A stretch of DNA of 64,000 nucleotides from Lacihabitans sp. LS3-19. GTDB lineage: Bacteria; Bacteroidota; Bacteroidia; Cytophagales; Spirosomataceae. Positions 17,308-25,015 of this stretch are shown here, piece after piece; the first letter of the stretch is position 1, and each line of letters begins with the position of its first letter. Under the pieces are notes generated by a model. That model was not told the DNA's origin. It made no database searches and saw nothing but the letters and a program-made list of their open reading frames with translations. The stretch is taken from NCBI RefSeq assembly GCF_024343575.1, contig NZ_RJUA01000002.1:186001-250000 (forward strand). Reading direction: 5' to 3'. Position numbers and translations under genes: made by a program.

Positions 17308-18738
17308 ATGAAAAAATCTTTTTGGCTTGTATTATTTTTCTCTTTGTTTCTTTTTAAGATTTCCGCACAAGATAAGACAGGATATCATATTTCTGTAAAA
17401 ATGAACGGAATTACTCCTGATAAATATGTTCATTTGGCTCATTATTATGGTTATAATCAATATTTGAAAGTGGATTCGGCTAAAGCCGAAAATGGGGTTT
17501 TGCACTTCAGAGGAGCTGAGCCTTTAAAAGGCGGGATATATTTAATTGTATTATCTCCAGCTAAATATTACGATATAGTAGTAAGCGGCAATGAGTCTGA
17601 GTTCAGTGTAGAAGCCGATACCACCGATTTTATAAAATCAGTAAAATTTACTGGCTCTAAAGAAAATGATATTTTATTTAACTACAGGAAATTCCTTGCT
17701 GATAAATCAGAAGAAGCAATGGTGATTCAAAAAACCATGCAAATTCAAAAAGATCCGGTTTCAGCAGAAATGTCTAAAACCAAAATGAAAAATCTGCAAG
17801 AAGAAGTTACTGCCTATATGAAAAAAGCAGTTATTGACAATGGTTCTACGTTTGCAGGAAAAATCATAAAGGCTAATATGGAACCTGAAATACCAAAGGA
17901 AGCTCCAATGTTGGCCAATGGAAAGCGTGATTCCACATTTTTATTTAGAGAATACAAAAAGAAGTTTTTTGACAATATAGACTTCTCGGATGAAAGAATG
18001 CTTCGCACGCCATTTATCCAGTCTAAAGTAGAGAAATATTTTAAAGATTTAGTTTATCAAGTTACTGACTCCATCATTGTTGATGCAGACAAGGTTTTGA
18101 AACTGTCGAAACAGAACAAAGACGTTTACAGATATGTGCTTTGGATGACTACAAACAAATACGAAAACATTGATATCGTAGGTTTAGATGGCGTATTTAT
18201 ACATTTAGCTGAAGACTACTATCTTAAAGATGCAGACTGGTTGGACAGTACCCAAAGGGCGAAGTTTAAAGAAAGAGTAGATATACTGAAGCCAATTCAA
18301 ACTGGCAAAATAATGCCTGCCTTGATACTTTCAGACACTTTGGGTATGGAACAGCCTCTCGATAAAATCAAAGCAAAATATACCATTGTTTATTTTTATA
18401 GCCCAGACTGTGGCCATTGTAAAGATCACGCACCAGAGCTTGTGAAATATTATGACGAAAACAAGGACAAGGGTATAGAGATACTCAATGTTGCGGTAGA
18501 TTATGATTTGGAGAAAATTAAAAAATTCATAACTACCTATAAAACAGGTAAAATGAAGAATCTTTGGGATGCCAAAGGGAGATACTATTTTCGAAATAAG
18601 TTTGACATTTATTCTACACCTACGAGTTATATCCTCGACAGCGAGAAACGAATCTTAGGAAAACGAATTCCTATTGAAGAATTTAATAAGTTTATAGAGT
18701 TTCATGAAAAGAAACAAGATTCTTTAAAAACTAAATGA
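17308..18738 (+). CDS. DUF4369/TlpA-like thioredoxin-fold envelope protein, copy 1
   Basis: A 476-residue exported protein: signal peptide (MKKSFWLVLFFSLFLFKISAQ), a DUF4369-like beta domain (about 25-125, VHLAHYYGYNQYLKVDSAKA), a helical DUF5106-like middle (130-330), and a C-terminal thioredoxin-like domain with a CGHC active site at 368-371 and the cis-proline loop STPTS. Such proteins act as periplasmic thiol-disulfide reductants in Bacteroidota; the substrate is unknown. The next gene is a full-length paralogue with the same domain order. A short stem-loop (18746-18764) separates them, so they may be separate transcripts. Both CGHC cysteines are intact. Confidence 0.88.
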   Translation: MKKSFWLVLFFSLFLFKISAQDKTGYHISVKMNGITPDKYVHLAHYYGYNQYLKVDSAKAENGVLHFRGAEPLKGGIYLIVLSPAKYYDIVVSGNESEFSVEADTTDFIKSVKFTGSKENDILFNYRKFLADKSEEAMVIQKTMQIQKDPVSAEMSKTKMKNLQEEVTAYMKKAVIDNGSTFAGKIIKANMEPEIPKEAPMLANGKRDSTFLFREYKKKFFDNIDFSDERMLRTPFIQSKVEKYFKDLVYQVTDSIIVDADKVLKLSKQNKDVYRYVLWMTTNKYENIDIVGLDGVFIHLAEDYYLKDADWLDSTQRAKFKERVDILKPIQTGKIMPALILSDTLGMEQPLDKIKAKYTIVYFYSPDCGHCKDHAPELVKYYDENKDKGIEILNVAVDYDLEKIKKFITTYKTGKMKNLWDAKGRYYFRNKFDIYSTPTSYILDSEKRILGKRIPIEEFNKFIEFHEKKQDSLKTK

Positions 18739-18745
18739 AAAGAAG

Positions 18746-18764
18746 AAGCCGGTTAATCCGGCTT
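18746..18764 (+). terminator. Stem-loop after thioredoxin-like copy 1
   Basis: AAGCCGG / CCGGCTT arms around TTAAT, followed by TATTCG rather than a long T-run, so termination may be partial. The 19 nt are identical to the core of the terminator after copy 2 (20263-20283 region). Confidence 0.6.
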
Positions 18765-18808
18765 TATTCGTATTTAAGGATAATCGATACAACCCATTTT
18801 TTTATATT

Positions 18809-20260
18809 ATGAATACCCTAAGATTTTTTATCTTTTTAACAATAACCTTCAGTTTTCGAAATTCATATGCCCAGCAAAAAGATGCTTACCATATTTCTGT
18901 TAAAATCAAGGGATTGGAAGAGAATAAAAGCGTGCAATTGGCAAATTATTATGGAAATCAATTTCTTAAAGCAGATTCAGCAATTGTAAAAAATGGTGTA
19001 GCGGACTTTAGAGGTTCCGAGCCGCTAAAAGGTGGTATGTATGTTATTGTACTTTCCCCGTCAAAATATTATGATATACTGGTAAGTGGAACGGAGAAAG
19101 AGTTCTTTATTGAAGCGGATACTGCTGATTTTATGGGAACTGTTAAGTTTAAAGGCTCAAGTGAAAACGAACTTCTTTATTCTTATAGAAAATATATCGA
19201 AGAGAAATCAAAAGATGCGTCGGCAGTTCAGAAAGAAATGGCTAGTGCTCAAGGGGCAACCGAAGTAAAGGAAATAAAAGTAAAAATGAAAGCTTTGCAA
19301 GAAGAGGTGCAAGCTTATATGAAAAACACAGTAAAAGAGAATGATGGTATGTTTGCAGCCAAAATAATTAAAGCAAACATGGAACCTGAATTACCAAAAG
19401 AGATTCCCCTTTTGGCCAATGGAAAAAAGGATTCCACATTTATGTTTAGACAATACAAAAATAAATTTTTCGATAATCTGGATTTTTCGGATGAAAGAAT
19501 GCTCCGCACCCCATTTTTACAAACTAAAATCGAAAAATATTTTAAGGACTTGGTTTACCAAGTGAAAGATTCAATCGTAGTTGATGCTGACAGAGTATTG
19601 AAGCTTTCTAAAAAAGAGAAAGATGTTTATCGTTACGCACTTTGGATGATTACCAATAAGTATGAAAACATTGATATAGTGGGTCTTGATGGCGTTTTTA
19701 TTCATTTGGCTGAAAACTATTATTTAAAAGATGCCGATTGGTTGGATAGCACTCAGAGAGCTAAGTTCAAGGAACGAGTGGAGACACTGAAGCCTATTGA
19801 AACTGGGAATATCATGCCACCTTTGATATTACAAGATACACTTGGAAGAGACGTTAACTTGTATGATGTAAAAGCAAAATATACAATAGTTTATTTTTAT
19901 AGATATAATTGTGGACACTGTCAAGATCATGCACCACAGCTAGTGAAATTTTATGAAGAGAATAAAAGTAAAGGCATAGAGGTTTTCCATGTAGGCGTTC
20001 ATGAAGTTTTTGAGCCCGTGGAGGAACTTAAAGAAACTAAAAAGTTTATAAAAAAGTATAAAACAGATAAGTTGATTAATGTCTTAGACTCAAAACTTAG
20101 ATACGATTTCAAAAAGAAATATGACGTTTATGTTACGCCTACCATTTTTGTTTTGGATAGTGAAAAGAAAATAATTGGTAAAAGAGTACCACTGGATGAT
20201 TTGGTCGGTTACCTTAATTTTTATGAAAAAAAGCAAGAATCTTTAAAGCAACAAAAATAA
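18809..20260 (+). CDS. DUF4369/TlpA-like thioredoxin-fold envelope protein, copy 2
   Basis: A 483-residue paralogue of the preceding gene, alignable from end to end (shared blocks SEPLKGG-type, FSDERMLRTPF, ENIDIVGLDGVFIHLAE, DADWLDSTQRAKFKERV). It has its own signal peptide (ending in SFRNSYAQ), the DUF4369-like and helical domains and a CGHC motif at 368-371 with cis-Pro loop VTPTI. Compared with copy 1 the residues around CGHC differ (YRYNCGHCQDH against YSPDCGHCKDH), and copy 2 carries a seven-residue insertion after the active-site helix (HEVFEPVEEL region), hinting at a different partner. A strong terminator follows. Confidence 0.88.
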   Translation: MNTLRFFIFLTITFSFRNSYAQQKDAYHISVKIKGLEENKSVQLANYYGNQFLKADSAIVKNGVADFRGSEPLKGGMYVIVLSPSKYYDILVSGTEKEFFIEADTADFMGTVKFKGSSENELLYSYRKYIEEKSKDASAVQKEMASAQGATEVKEIKVKMKALQEEVQAYMKNTVKENDGMFAAKIIKANMEPELPKEIPLLANGKKDSTFMFRQYKNKFFDNLDFSDERMLRTPFLQTKIEKYFKDLVYQVKDSIVVDADRVLKLSKKEKDVYRYALWMITNKYENIDIVGLDGVFIHLAENYYLKDADWLDSTQRAKFKERVETLKPIETGNIMPPLILQDTLGRDVNLYDVKAKYTIVYFYRYNCGHCQDHAPQLVKFYEENKSKGIEVFHVGVHEVFEPVEELKETKKFIKKYKTDKLINVLDSKLRYDFKKKYDVYVTPTIFVLDSEKKIIGKRVPLDDLVGYLNFYEKKQESLKQQK

Positions 20261-20288
20261 AAAAAGCCGGTTAATCCGGCTTTTTTTT
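20261..20288 (+). terminator. Rho-independent terminator after thioredoxin-like copy 2
   Basis: Starts directly after the stop codon. Arms AAAAAGCCGG / CCGGCTTTTT with loop TTAAT and an eight-T tail; also faces the convergent aroQ gene. Its core equals the stem-loop at 18746-18764. Confidence 0.88.
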
Positions 20289-20305
20289 GGAATAAAACTG
20301 AATAT

Positions 20306-20719
20306 TTATAAAAACCATTGAATGGCTAGTGCGTAGCCTTTAAGGCCAAGGCCAGTTATCAAACCCTTGCATTTTGGCGTTAAATAAGAATGTTTTCTAA
20401 ATTCTTCACGAGCATGGATATTTGAAATATGCACTTCCACGGCAGGTGTTTTTACACCTCCCAAAGCATCAGCAAGTGCAACTGATGTGTGTGTTAAGCC
20501 GCCAGCATTAAGAATTATACCGTCATAAGTGAAACCAATTTCATGTATTTTGTCGATAATTTCTCCTTCGTGGTTCGACTGAAAATATTCTAAATCAACA
20601 GTGTTGAATTTCTCTTTTAATTCTAAAAAATAATCCTCGAAGCTCTGACTGCCGTATATTTCTGGCTCTCTTCTACCTAATAAGTTGAGGTTTGGGCCAT
20701 TTATTATTATTAATTTCAT
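20306..20719 (-). CDS. aroQ: Type II 3-dehydroquinate dehydratase
   Basis: Shikimate-pathway enzyme that dehydrates 3-dehydroquinate to 3-dehydroshikimate, as a cytosolic dodecamer. It has 137 residues, slightly short of the usual 145-150. Motifs: NGPNLNLLGRREPEIYG with the catalytic Tyr22, SNHEGEIID, THTSVALADAL, EVHISNIHAREEFR with the active-site His and Arg. The usual NPGAYTH segment reads NAGGLTH; the NAG form is common in this phylum, the GL replacement of AY less so. It is divergent from hemN with 92 bp between the starts. Confidence 0.95.
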   Translation of the reverse strand: MKLIIINGPNLNLLGRREPEIYGSQSFEDYFLELKEKFNTVDLEYFQSNHEGEIIDKIHEIGFTYDGIILNAGGLTHTSVALADALGGVKTPAVEVHISNIHAREEFRKHSYLTPKCKGLITGLGLKGYALAIQWFL

Positions 20720-20787
20720 TTTTGCTTTAAAAAAAATATTTTAGGTTTGATTGACAAATATCATAAAATATATCCATTAGGTAGAGA

Positions 20788-20795
20788 TAATTTTG
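20788..20795 (+). promoter_or_regulatory. Candidate -7 box for hemN
   Basis: TAATTTTG matches TAnnTTTG, 16 bp before the chosen ATG at 20812. It overlaps a small dyad TTTTG-T-CAAAA (20791-20801). No -33 TTTG at 19-21 bp. Confidence 0.35.
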
Positions 20796-20811
20796 TCAAA
20801 AATTGATTGGA

Positions 20812-22182
20812 ATGAATACAGAAGCGAAACTTCAACGCATAGAAAAATATAATGTGGCGGGTCCTAGATATACCAGTTATCCTACAGTTCCTTTTTGGGA
20901 TGTCGTAAATTTTTCTTCGCAGAAGTGGAAATCAGGATTACTAGATTATGGAAAAGCAGAGATACAATTAAATGGTTTGAGCCTTTATATACACTTGCCA
21001 TATTGCGAAAGCCTCTGCACTTTTTGTGCTTGCCATAAAAGAATTACGAAAAATCATGGTGTAGAAGAATCTTATATTCAGGCGGTTTTGGCCGAATGGC
21101 AAATGTATGTTGATCTTTTAAAAGACAAACCGAATATAAAAGAGATTCATTTGGGAGGAGGAACACCGAGTTTTTTTTCGGCCCAAAATTTAGGAAGTTT
21201 AATAAATGAAATCCTTGAAAAAAGCGATATAGACGAAAGTCCTATTTTTAGTTTTGAAGGACACCCAAACAATACCACAGAGGAACATTTGCAAGCGTTA
21301 TTTGATTTGGGTTTTAGAAGGGTAAGTTTTGGTGTGCAAGATTATGACCCGATTGTTCAGAAAGCTATACACAGAATTCAACCTTTTGAGGCGGTTGAAA
21401 ATGTTACATTATTAGCCAGAAAGATTGGATATACTTCCGTAAGCCACGATTTAGTTTTTGGTTTGCCATTTCAAAAAATGGAATCTATAAAAAATACTAT
21501 ATTAAAAACACTTGAATTAAAACCTGATAGAATCGCGTTTTACTCCTACGCCCATGTGCCTTGGATAAAGGGCAACGGTCAGCGAGGTTTTGATGAACAA
21601 GATTTGCCATCACCGAGCGAAAAACGGGCTCTTTATGAAGCTGGTCTTGAAATGTTCGAATCGGCTGGTTATTTTGAAGTCGGGATGGATCATTTTGCTT
21701 TGCCGGGCGATGAGCTTTTTGTAGCTATGGAAGCAAATAAACTTCATAGGAATTTCATGGGCTATACCACTCAATCTTCAAAAGCCATGATAGGTCTTGG
21801 TGCGTCATCTATTAGTGATATCTGGGGGGCTTTTGCACAAAATAGCAAGGATATTGAAGTTTATAAAAGAGAGATTTTTGAAGGGAATTTATCTTTGGAA
21901 AAAGGTCATATTTTATCAGAAGTTGATTTGTTTGTGAGAAAACAAATTTTAAATCTTATGTGCCACTTTAATACCAAATGGACTGCTGAGGAATTAGTAA
22001 AGATAGATTCAGATGAGATTTATGATGAACTCAAGGAAATGGAGAGAGACGGAATATTAGTGCTTAAAAATGACGGAATCGAGGTTCTGGAACGAGCTTT
22101 TGTTAGGAATATTTGTATGGTTTTTGATCAATATTTGCAGAGAAATCAAAAAACTGAAAAACTATTTTCTCAAACTATCTGA
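20812..22182 (+). CDS. hemN: Oxygen-independent coproporphyrinogen III oxidase
   Basis: Radical-SAM enzyme of haem synthesis that decarboxylates coproporphyrinogen III to protoporphyrinogen IX without oxygen. The start is placed at the ATG at 20812; an upstream in-frame TTG (20803) would add only three residues and lies against the -7 box. Cluster cysteines are in LPYCESLCTFCACHKR (Cys65, Cys69, Cys72, with Cys74 next), followed by LGGGTPSFF, the SFEGHPNNTT and SFGVQDYD motifs and the HemN C-terminal domain to residue 456. Length is normal for HemN. The Cys-x3-Cys-x2-Cys-x-Cys pattern is the true HemN type, not HemW. Its last 8 bp overlap a convergent gene. Confidence 0.95.
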   Translation: MNTEAKLQRIEKYNVAGPRYTSYPTVPFWDVVNFSSQKWKSGLLDYGKAEIQLNGLSLYIHLPYCESLCTFCACHKRITKNHGVEESYIQAVLAEWQMYVDLLKDKPNIKEIHLGGGTPSFFSAQNLGSLINEILEKSDIDESPIFSFEGHPNNTTEEHLQALFDLGFRRVSFGVQDYDPIVQKAIHRIQPFEAVENVTLLARKIGYTSVSHDLVFGLPFQKMESIKNTILKTLELKPDRIAFYSYAHVPWIKGNGQRGFDEQDLPSPSEKRALYEAGLEMFESAGYFEVGMDHFALPGDELFVAMEANKLHRNFMGYTTQSSKAMIGLGASSISDIWGAFAQNSKDIEVYKREIFEGNLSLEKGHILSEVDLFVRKQILNLMCHFNTKWTAEELVKIDSDEIYDELKEMERDGILVLKNDGIEVLERAFVRNICMVFDQYLQRNQKTEKLFSQTI

Positions 22183-22498
22183 TTTGTAAATATTTAAGAA
22201 AACTCCAGAAAGGCCTATTCCTTAGGTATTTTAGATCAGATTCATTGCTATATGCTTCTTTTTCGAAACTTATATGCATGTAGGCTTCATATAGGTTTCG
22301 ATACTTAATTAGAAGTAGAAGCCATTCGGTCAAATACCAAAGATAAAAAGGTAAAATAAGTAATTCCAGTTGTTGCCGTAGGTGGATTCTTTCGTGGTTT
22401 ATAATAACTTTTCCAGGTGTTTTGGCTCTGAGAATTATAAAAGGCCACAAAGCTATGCCGCCTATTCTCGGAAGTTTTACACCTTTTATGATGATCAT
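22175..22498 (-). CDS. Small HExxH-containing membrane-associated protein (107 aa)
   Basis: A 107-residue protein I do not recognise by name, although similar small proteins are, from memory, common in Bacteroidota. It has the zincin-like motif NHERIHLRQQLELL (HERIH at 35-39), a hydrophobic segment (about 46-66, LILPFYLWYLTEWLLLLI) and then the acidic FEKEAY (Glu79, Glu81), where a third zinc ligand would be expected. So it could be a minimal membrane metallopeptidase or a degenerate M56/SprT-like relic; this is inference. The C-terminus is basic and aromatic (RPFWSFLKYLQIR). The 3' ends of this gene and hemN overlap by 8 bp in opposite directions. Confidence 0.75.
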   Translation of the reverse strand: MIIIKGVKLPRIGGIALWPFIILRAKTPGKVIINHERIHLRQQLELLILPFYLWYLTEWLLLLIKYRNLYEAYMHISFEKEAYSNESDLKYLRNRPFWSFLKYLQIR

Positions 22499-22564
22499 AA
22501 ATTGTTTGAAATATCTTCAAATTTAATAATAAATTCGGGTATTTGGAAAATCAAACTTTTGGGC

Positions 22565-22984
22565 TTAATTATTTAAAACCAGTAATTCTATTTGTCCAGC
22601 CACAGAACCGTTTCCTTTTTTTACTGAAATTGTATAAATTCCGCTATCACTTTGTTCTACTTTATCAAAATGAACGTTAGGTGAGTAAGATCTAAAACCT
22701 GCCGGTCCTTCCCACAAGTACAAAGCATTTGCATAAAAAATGGGGGCTTCTAAAACTACTTTTGCACCGCTTTTAACAATAAGTTTCTCATTTAATGGCT
22801 TTTTGGTTGTTTCCTTTAAATCAACAACTTTTTCTTTGCTAAAAGAATAATAAAATACTCGTGATGTATCTACTGAATTTTTAAGATGTTTTTTTTGAAT
22901 ATTTGTATTACTTGTTCGTTTTCCTGTCAAAAAAGTAAATAGAGTGGTCATTAAGACCATTAAAATTGTAAAAAATTTAATCAT
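22565..22984 (-). CDS. Small exported Ig-like-fold protein
   Basis: Start placed at the ATG at 22984, giving 139 residues with an N-terminal hydrophobic segment (MIKFFTILMVLMTTLFTFLTG) that may be a signal anchor; the frame remains open for 22 more codons upstream, but those are polar and less likely. Residues about 65-135 look like an Ig-like domain: GAKVVLEAP, ALYLWEGPAGF, then the tyrosine-corner SDSGIYTISV and a final strand QIELLVLNN. No catalytic motif. It stands divergent from the ABC transporter. Function unknown; such domains usually bind proteins or glycans at the envelope. Confidence 0.6.
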   Translation of the reverse strand: MIKFFTILMVLMTTLFTFLTGKRTSNTNIQKKHLKNSVDTSRVFYYSFSKEKVVDLKETTKKPLNEKLIVKSGAKVVLEAPIFYANALYLWEGPAGFRSYSPNVHFDKVEQSDSGIYTISVKKGNGSVAGQIELLVLNN

Positions 22985-23094
22985 TTGGTTATTTTGGGTA
23001 CTTAAGAGTTTATTTACAATTTTTAGACCAAATATTTTTTTAGGCCCCAAAAATCAAAACCTATTACCATTAAGCCACTTATTTGTCAGTATCT

Positions 23095-23718
23095 ATGTTA
23101 GAAGTTAAAAATTACCTTAAAAAATATAATCAACATTTGGTATTAGATATTCCTGAACTGTCAATAGTAGAGGGGATACATTGGTTTGTTGGCAAAAACG
23201 GCTCGGGAAAGTCAACTTTTTTTAAATCATTGGCAGGAATCACACCTTTTGAAGGAAAGATGCTTTTTAGAGGTTTGTTGCCAAGTCAAAAAGAGTGTAA
23301 GTTTTTAGTAAATTACTCCGAAGCAGAACCGAAATATCCAGATTTTGTTTCAGGAAAGGACATCCTAAAGTTCATTGCATACGCCAAAAAAGCTTCGGTT
23401 AGACAAATGGAAGAATTAGCTGAGCATTTTGGGATAAATGAATATTGGGAACAAAAAATCGGATCCTATTCGAGTGGGATGTTAAAGAAAATTACGCTTG
23501 TTTCTGGTTTTTTGGGAAATCCAACTTTGATAATTTTGGACGAGCCTTTCATATTAATAGATGCCGCCTCGATAGAAAAATTGTATAACAAAATTTCGGA
23601 ATTGCGAGAAAGCCATAATGTCAATTTTTTTCTTTCTTCACATCAAGATTTGGTGCCTTCCAAGCTCCATGTAGACGGATTGTATTTTGTTGACAATAAA
23701 ATCATTGTGAAAAAATGA
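23095..23718 (+). CDS. ABC transporter ATP-binding protein
   Basis: A 207-residue ATPase with Walker A VGKNGSGKS (32-40), a signature-like YSSGMLKK in place of LSGGQ, Walker B LIILDEPF, and the switch His in LSSHQD. The start is the ATG at 23095; an in-frame TTG at 23083 adds only four residues. Short domain length and lack of a membrane part are typical of small exporter systems such as the bacteriocin/antibiotic or gliding-type exporters. It overlaps the permease gene by 4 bp (ATGA), so the two are translated together as one transporter. Substrate cannot be read from the sequence. Confidence 0.9.
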   Translation: MLEVKNYLKKYNQHLVLDIPELSIVEGIHWFVGKNGSGKSTFFKSLAGITPFEGKMLFRGLLPSQKECKFLVNYSEAEPKYPDFVSGKDILKFIAYAKKASVRQMEELAEHFGINEYWEQKIGSYSSGMLKKITLVSGFLGNPTLIILDEPFILIDAASIEKLYNKISELRESHNVNFFLSSHQDLVPSKLHVDGLYFVDNKIIVKK

Positions 23719-24809
23719 AAGAGGTTTTGTTGGTTTTTCAAAAGTCTATTATCTGGAATTACTACCGAAAAAATTCATTGTTTATTTTAGTAGTAATCCT
23801 TTTTTCTTTTGGTTTTTTGAGTGGACAAGAACACAAAACTTTTGTAAAGTCTGCATTAAAATCTTGGTATATTTTAAGTTTCATTTTTCTAGGATGGTCC
23901 TTTTATGCTTTCAAAACTTATCTTTTTGTGCTTAGAACTTTAAATCAGCCTGATTTTTGGTTTTTATTTAATATCAGACTTTTGCCTTTTAGGAAGAGAA
24001 TTTGGATTTGGTTTATTGTTCAATTTTCACTTATTCAGCTTACCTTTTCTTATGCCGTTTTTATGGCTATTATGGGTGCACTTCAAATGAGTTACTTTAC
24101 TGTTGGAGCTATACTATTAGTAAATTTTATATTGATAATTTTTGGGGTATTTATTTTTGAAAAAAGAACCCTCAGTCATCCTGAAAAAGAAAATAAGCTA
24201 ACAAATATTTTTTCATTTCAGTTGAAATTCCCCAAGCCCTACTTATTATTTTATCCAAATTACCTTTTGGTTCAAGAACCAATTTTGCTATTGCTATCCA
24301 AAGCTTTTAGTATTTTGAGTTTGCTTTTCGTTATTTGGCTTTTTCCAACAGACGAATATGATAAAAGACTTTTTGGGATGTTTGCTGTAATAATTGCTGC
24401 GGCACATTTAAAAATAGTGTCAGAATGGGTCTATTTTAAGCATAAATATCTTCAGTTTTATAGAAATTTACCTTTGTCTTTTTTGGTCAGGAATGGTTAT
24501 GTAATGTCGGGATATTTAATAATAATTGTACCTGAGTTTTTCATTTTTTTAATGCAAAAGCCAATTGGGATTTCTGTTTTTTTTAATTTCTCATGGCTCA
24601 TTTTTATTATTTCACTTCTCTTTCTTTCTCACCAATTTATTTACGTAAATACCATTAGTGAAGAATCAAAAATGCAATGGTATTTTTTCGCATTTGTAGG
24701 TTTGTTAATACTTGTTTTATTCAAGATTCCTCTTTTATTTCTAAGCGTAATTTTTATTTTGTTATCCATTTTTATTAATCTGAAATATTTTAATTCTTCT
24801 GAGTATTAA
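23715..24809 (+). CDS. ABC transporter membrane protein
   Basis: A 364-residue integral membrane protein with about ten hydrophobic segments (for example LFILVVILFSFGFLSG, WYILSFIFLGWSFYAF, LIILVLFKIPLLFL-like stretches near the C-terminus) and few charged loops. The start codon overlaps the stop of the ATPase gene. No periplasmic binding domain or FtsX-like loop is evident. It is likely the translocating half of a two-component exporter; the sequence family is poorly conserved and I assign it mainly from context and topology. Confidence 0.8.
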   Translation: MKEVLLVFQKSIIWNYYRKNSLFILVVILFSFGFLSGQEHKTFVKSALKSWYILSFIFLGWSFYAFKTYLFVLRTLNQPDFWFLFNIRLLPFRKRIWIWFIVQFSLIQLTFSYAVFMAIMGALQMSYFTVGAILLVNFILIIFGVFIFEKRTLSHPEKENKLTNIFSFQLKFPKPYLLFYPNYLLVQEPILLLLSKAFSILSLLFVIWLFPTDEYDKRLFGMFAVIIAAAHLKIVSEWVYFKHKYLQFYRNLPLSFLVRNGYVMSGYLIIIVPEFFIFLMQKPIGISVFFNFSWLIFIISLLFLSHQFIYVNTISEESKMQWYFFAFVGLLILVLFKIPLLFLSVIFILLSIFINLKYFNSSEY

Positions 24810-24915
24810 TATTAGGTTAAAAGTTAAAAATTGTTAAATGGTTAGTAAAAGAAAAGGTCAAAAGTGGCCAAACCCTATGGTAATTATCTAATTATTCATT
24901 GTATTTTATGAATAA

Positions 24916-24957
24916 TTTTAATGCTATTTTAATAAAAAAATTAAAATAGCATTAAAA
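24916..24957. repeat. Perfect 17-bp inverted repeat upstream of susC copy 1
   Basis: Arms at 24916-24932 and 24941-24957 are exactly complementary (core TTTTAATGCTATTTTAA) around an 8-nt A-rich loop. It lies 107 bp after the permease stop and 59 bp before the susC start. It could end the permease transcript or act as a regulatory hairpin/operator in the susC leader; no T-run follows on either strand. Confidence 0.65.
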
Positions 24958-25015
24958 AAACGATCGTAAAAGTTTAGATTAGTTTTTTCTTTTTTTAACT
25001 TAATTAACAGACTTT

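Noticed and set aside
20741-20770. Possible FNR-type site (TTGAT ... ATCA) upstream of hemN, which is often oxygen-regulated.
   Set aside because: The half-sites are 8 bp apart rather than 4, so it does not fit the FNR/CRP consensus.
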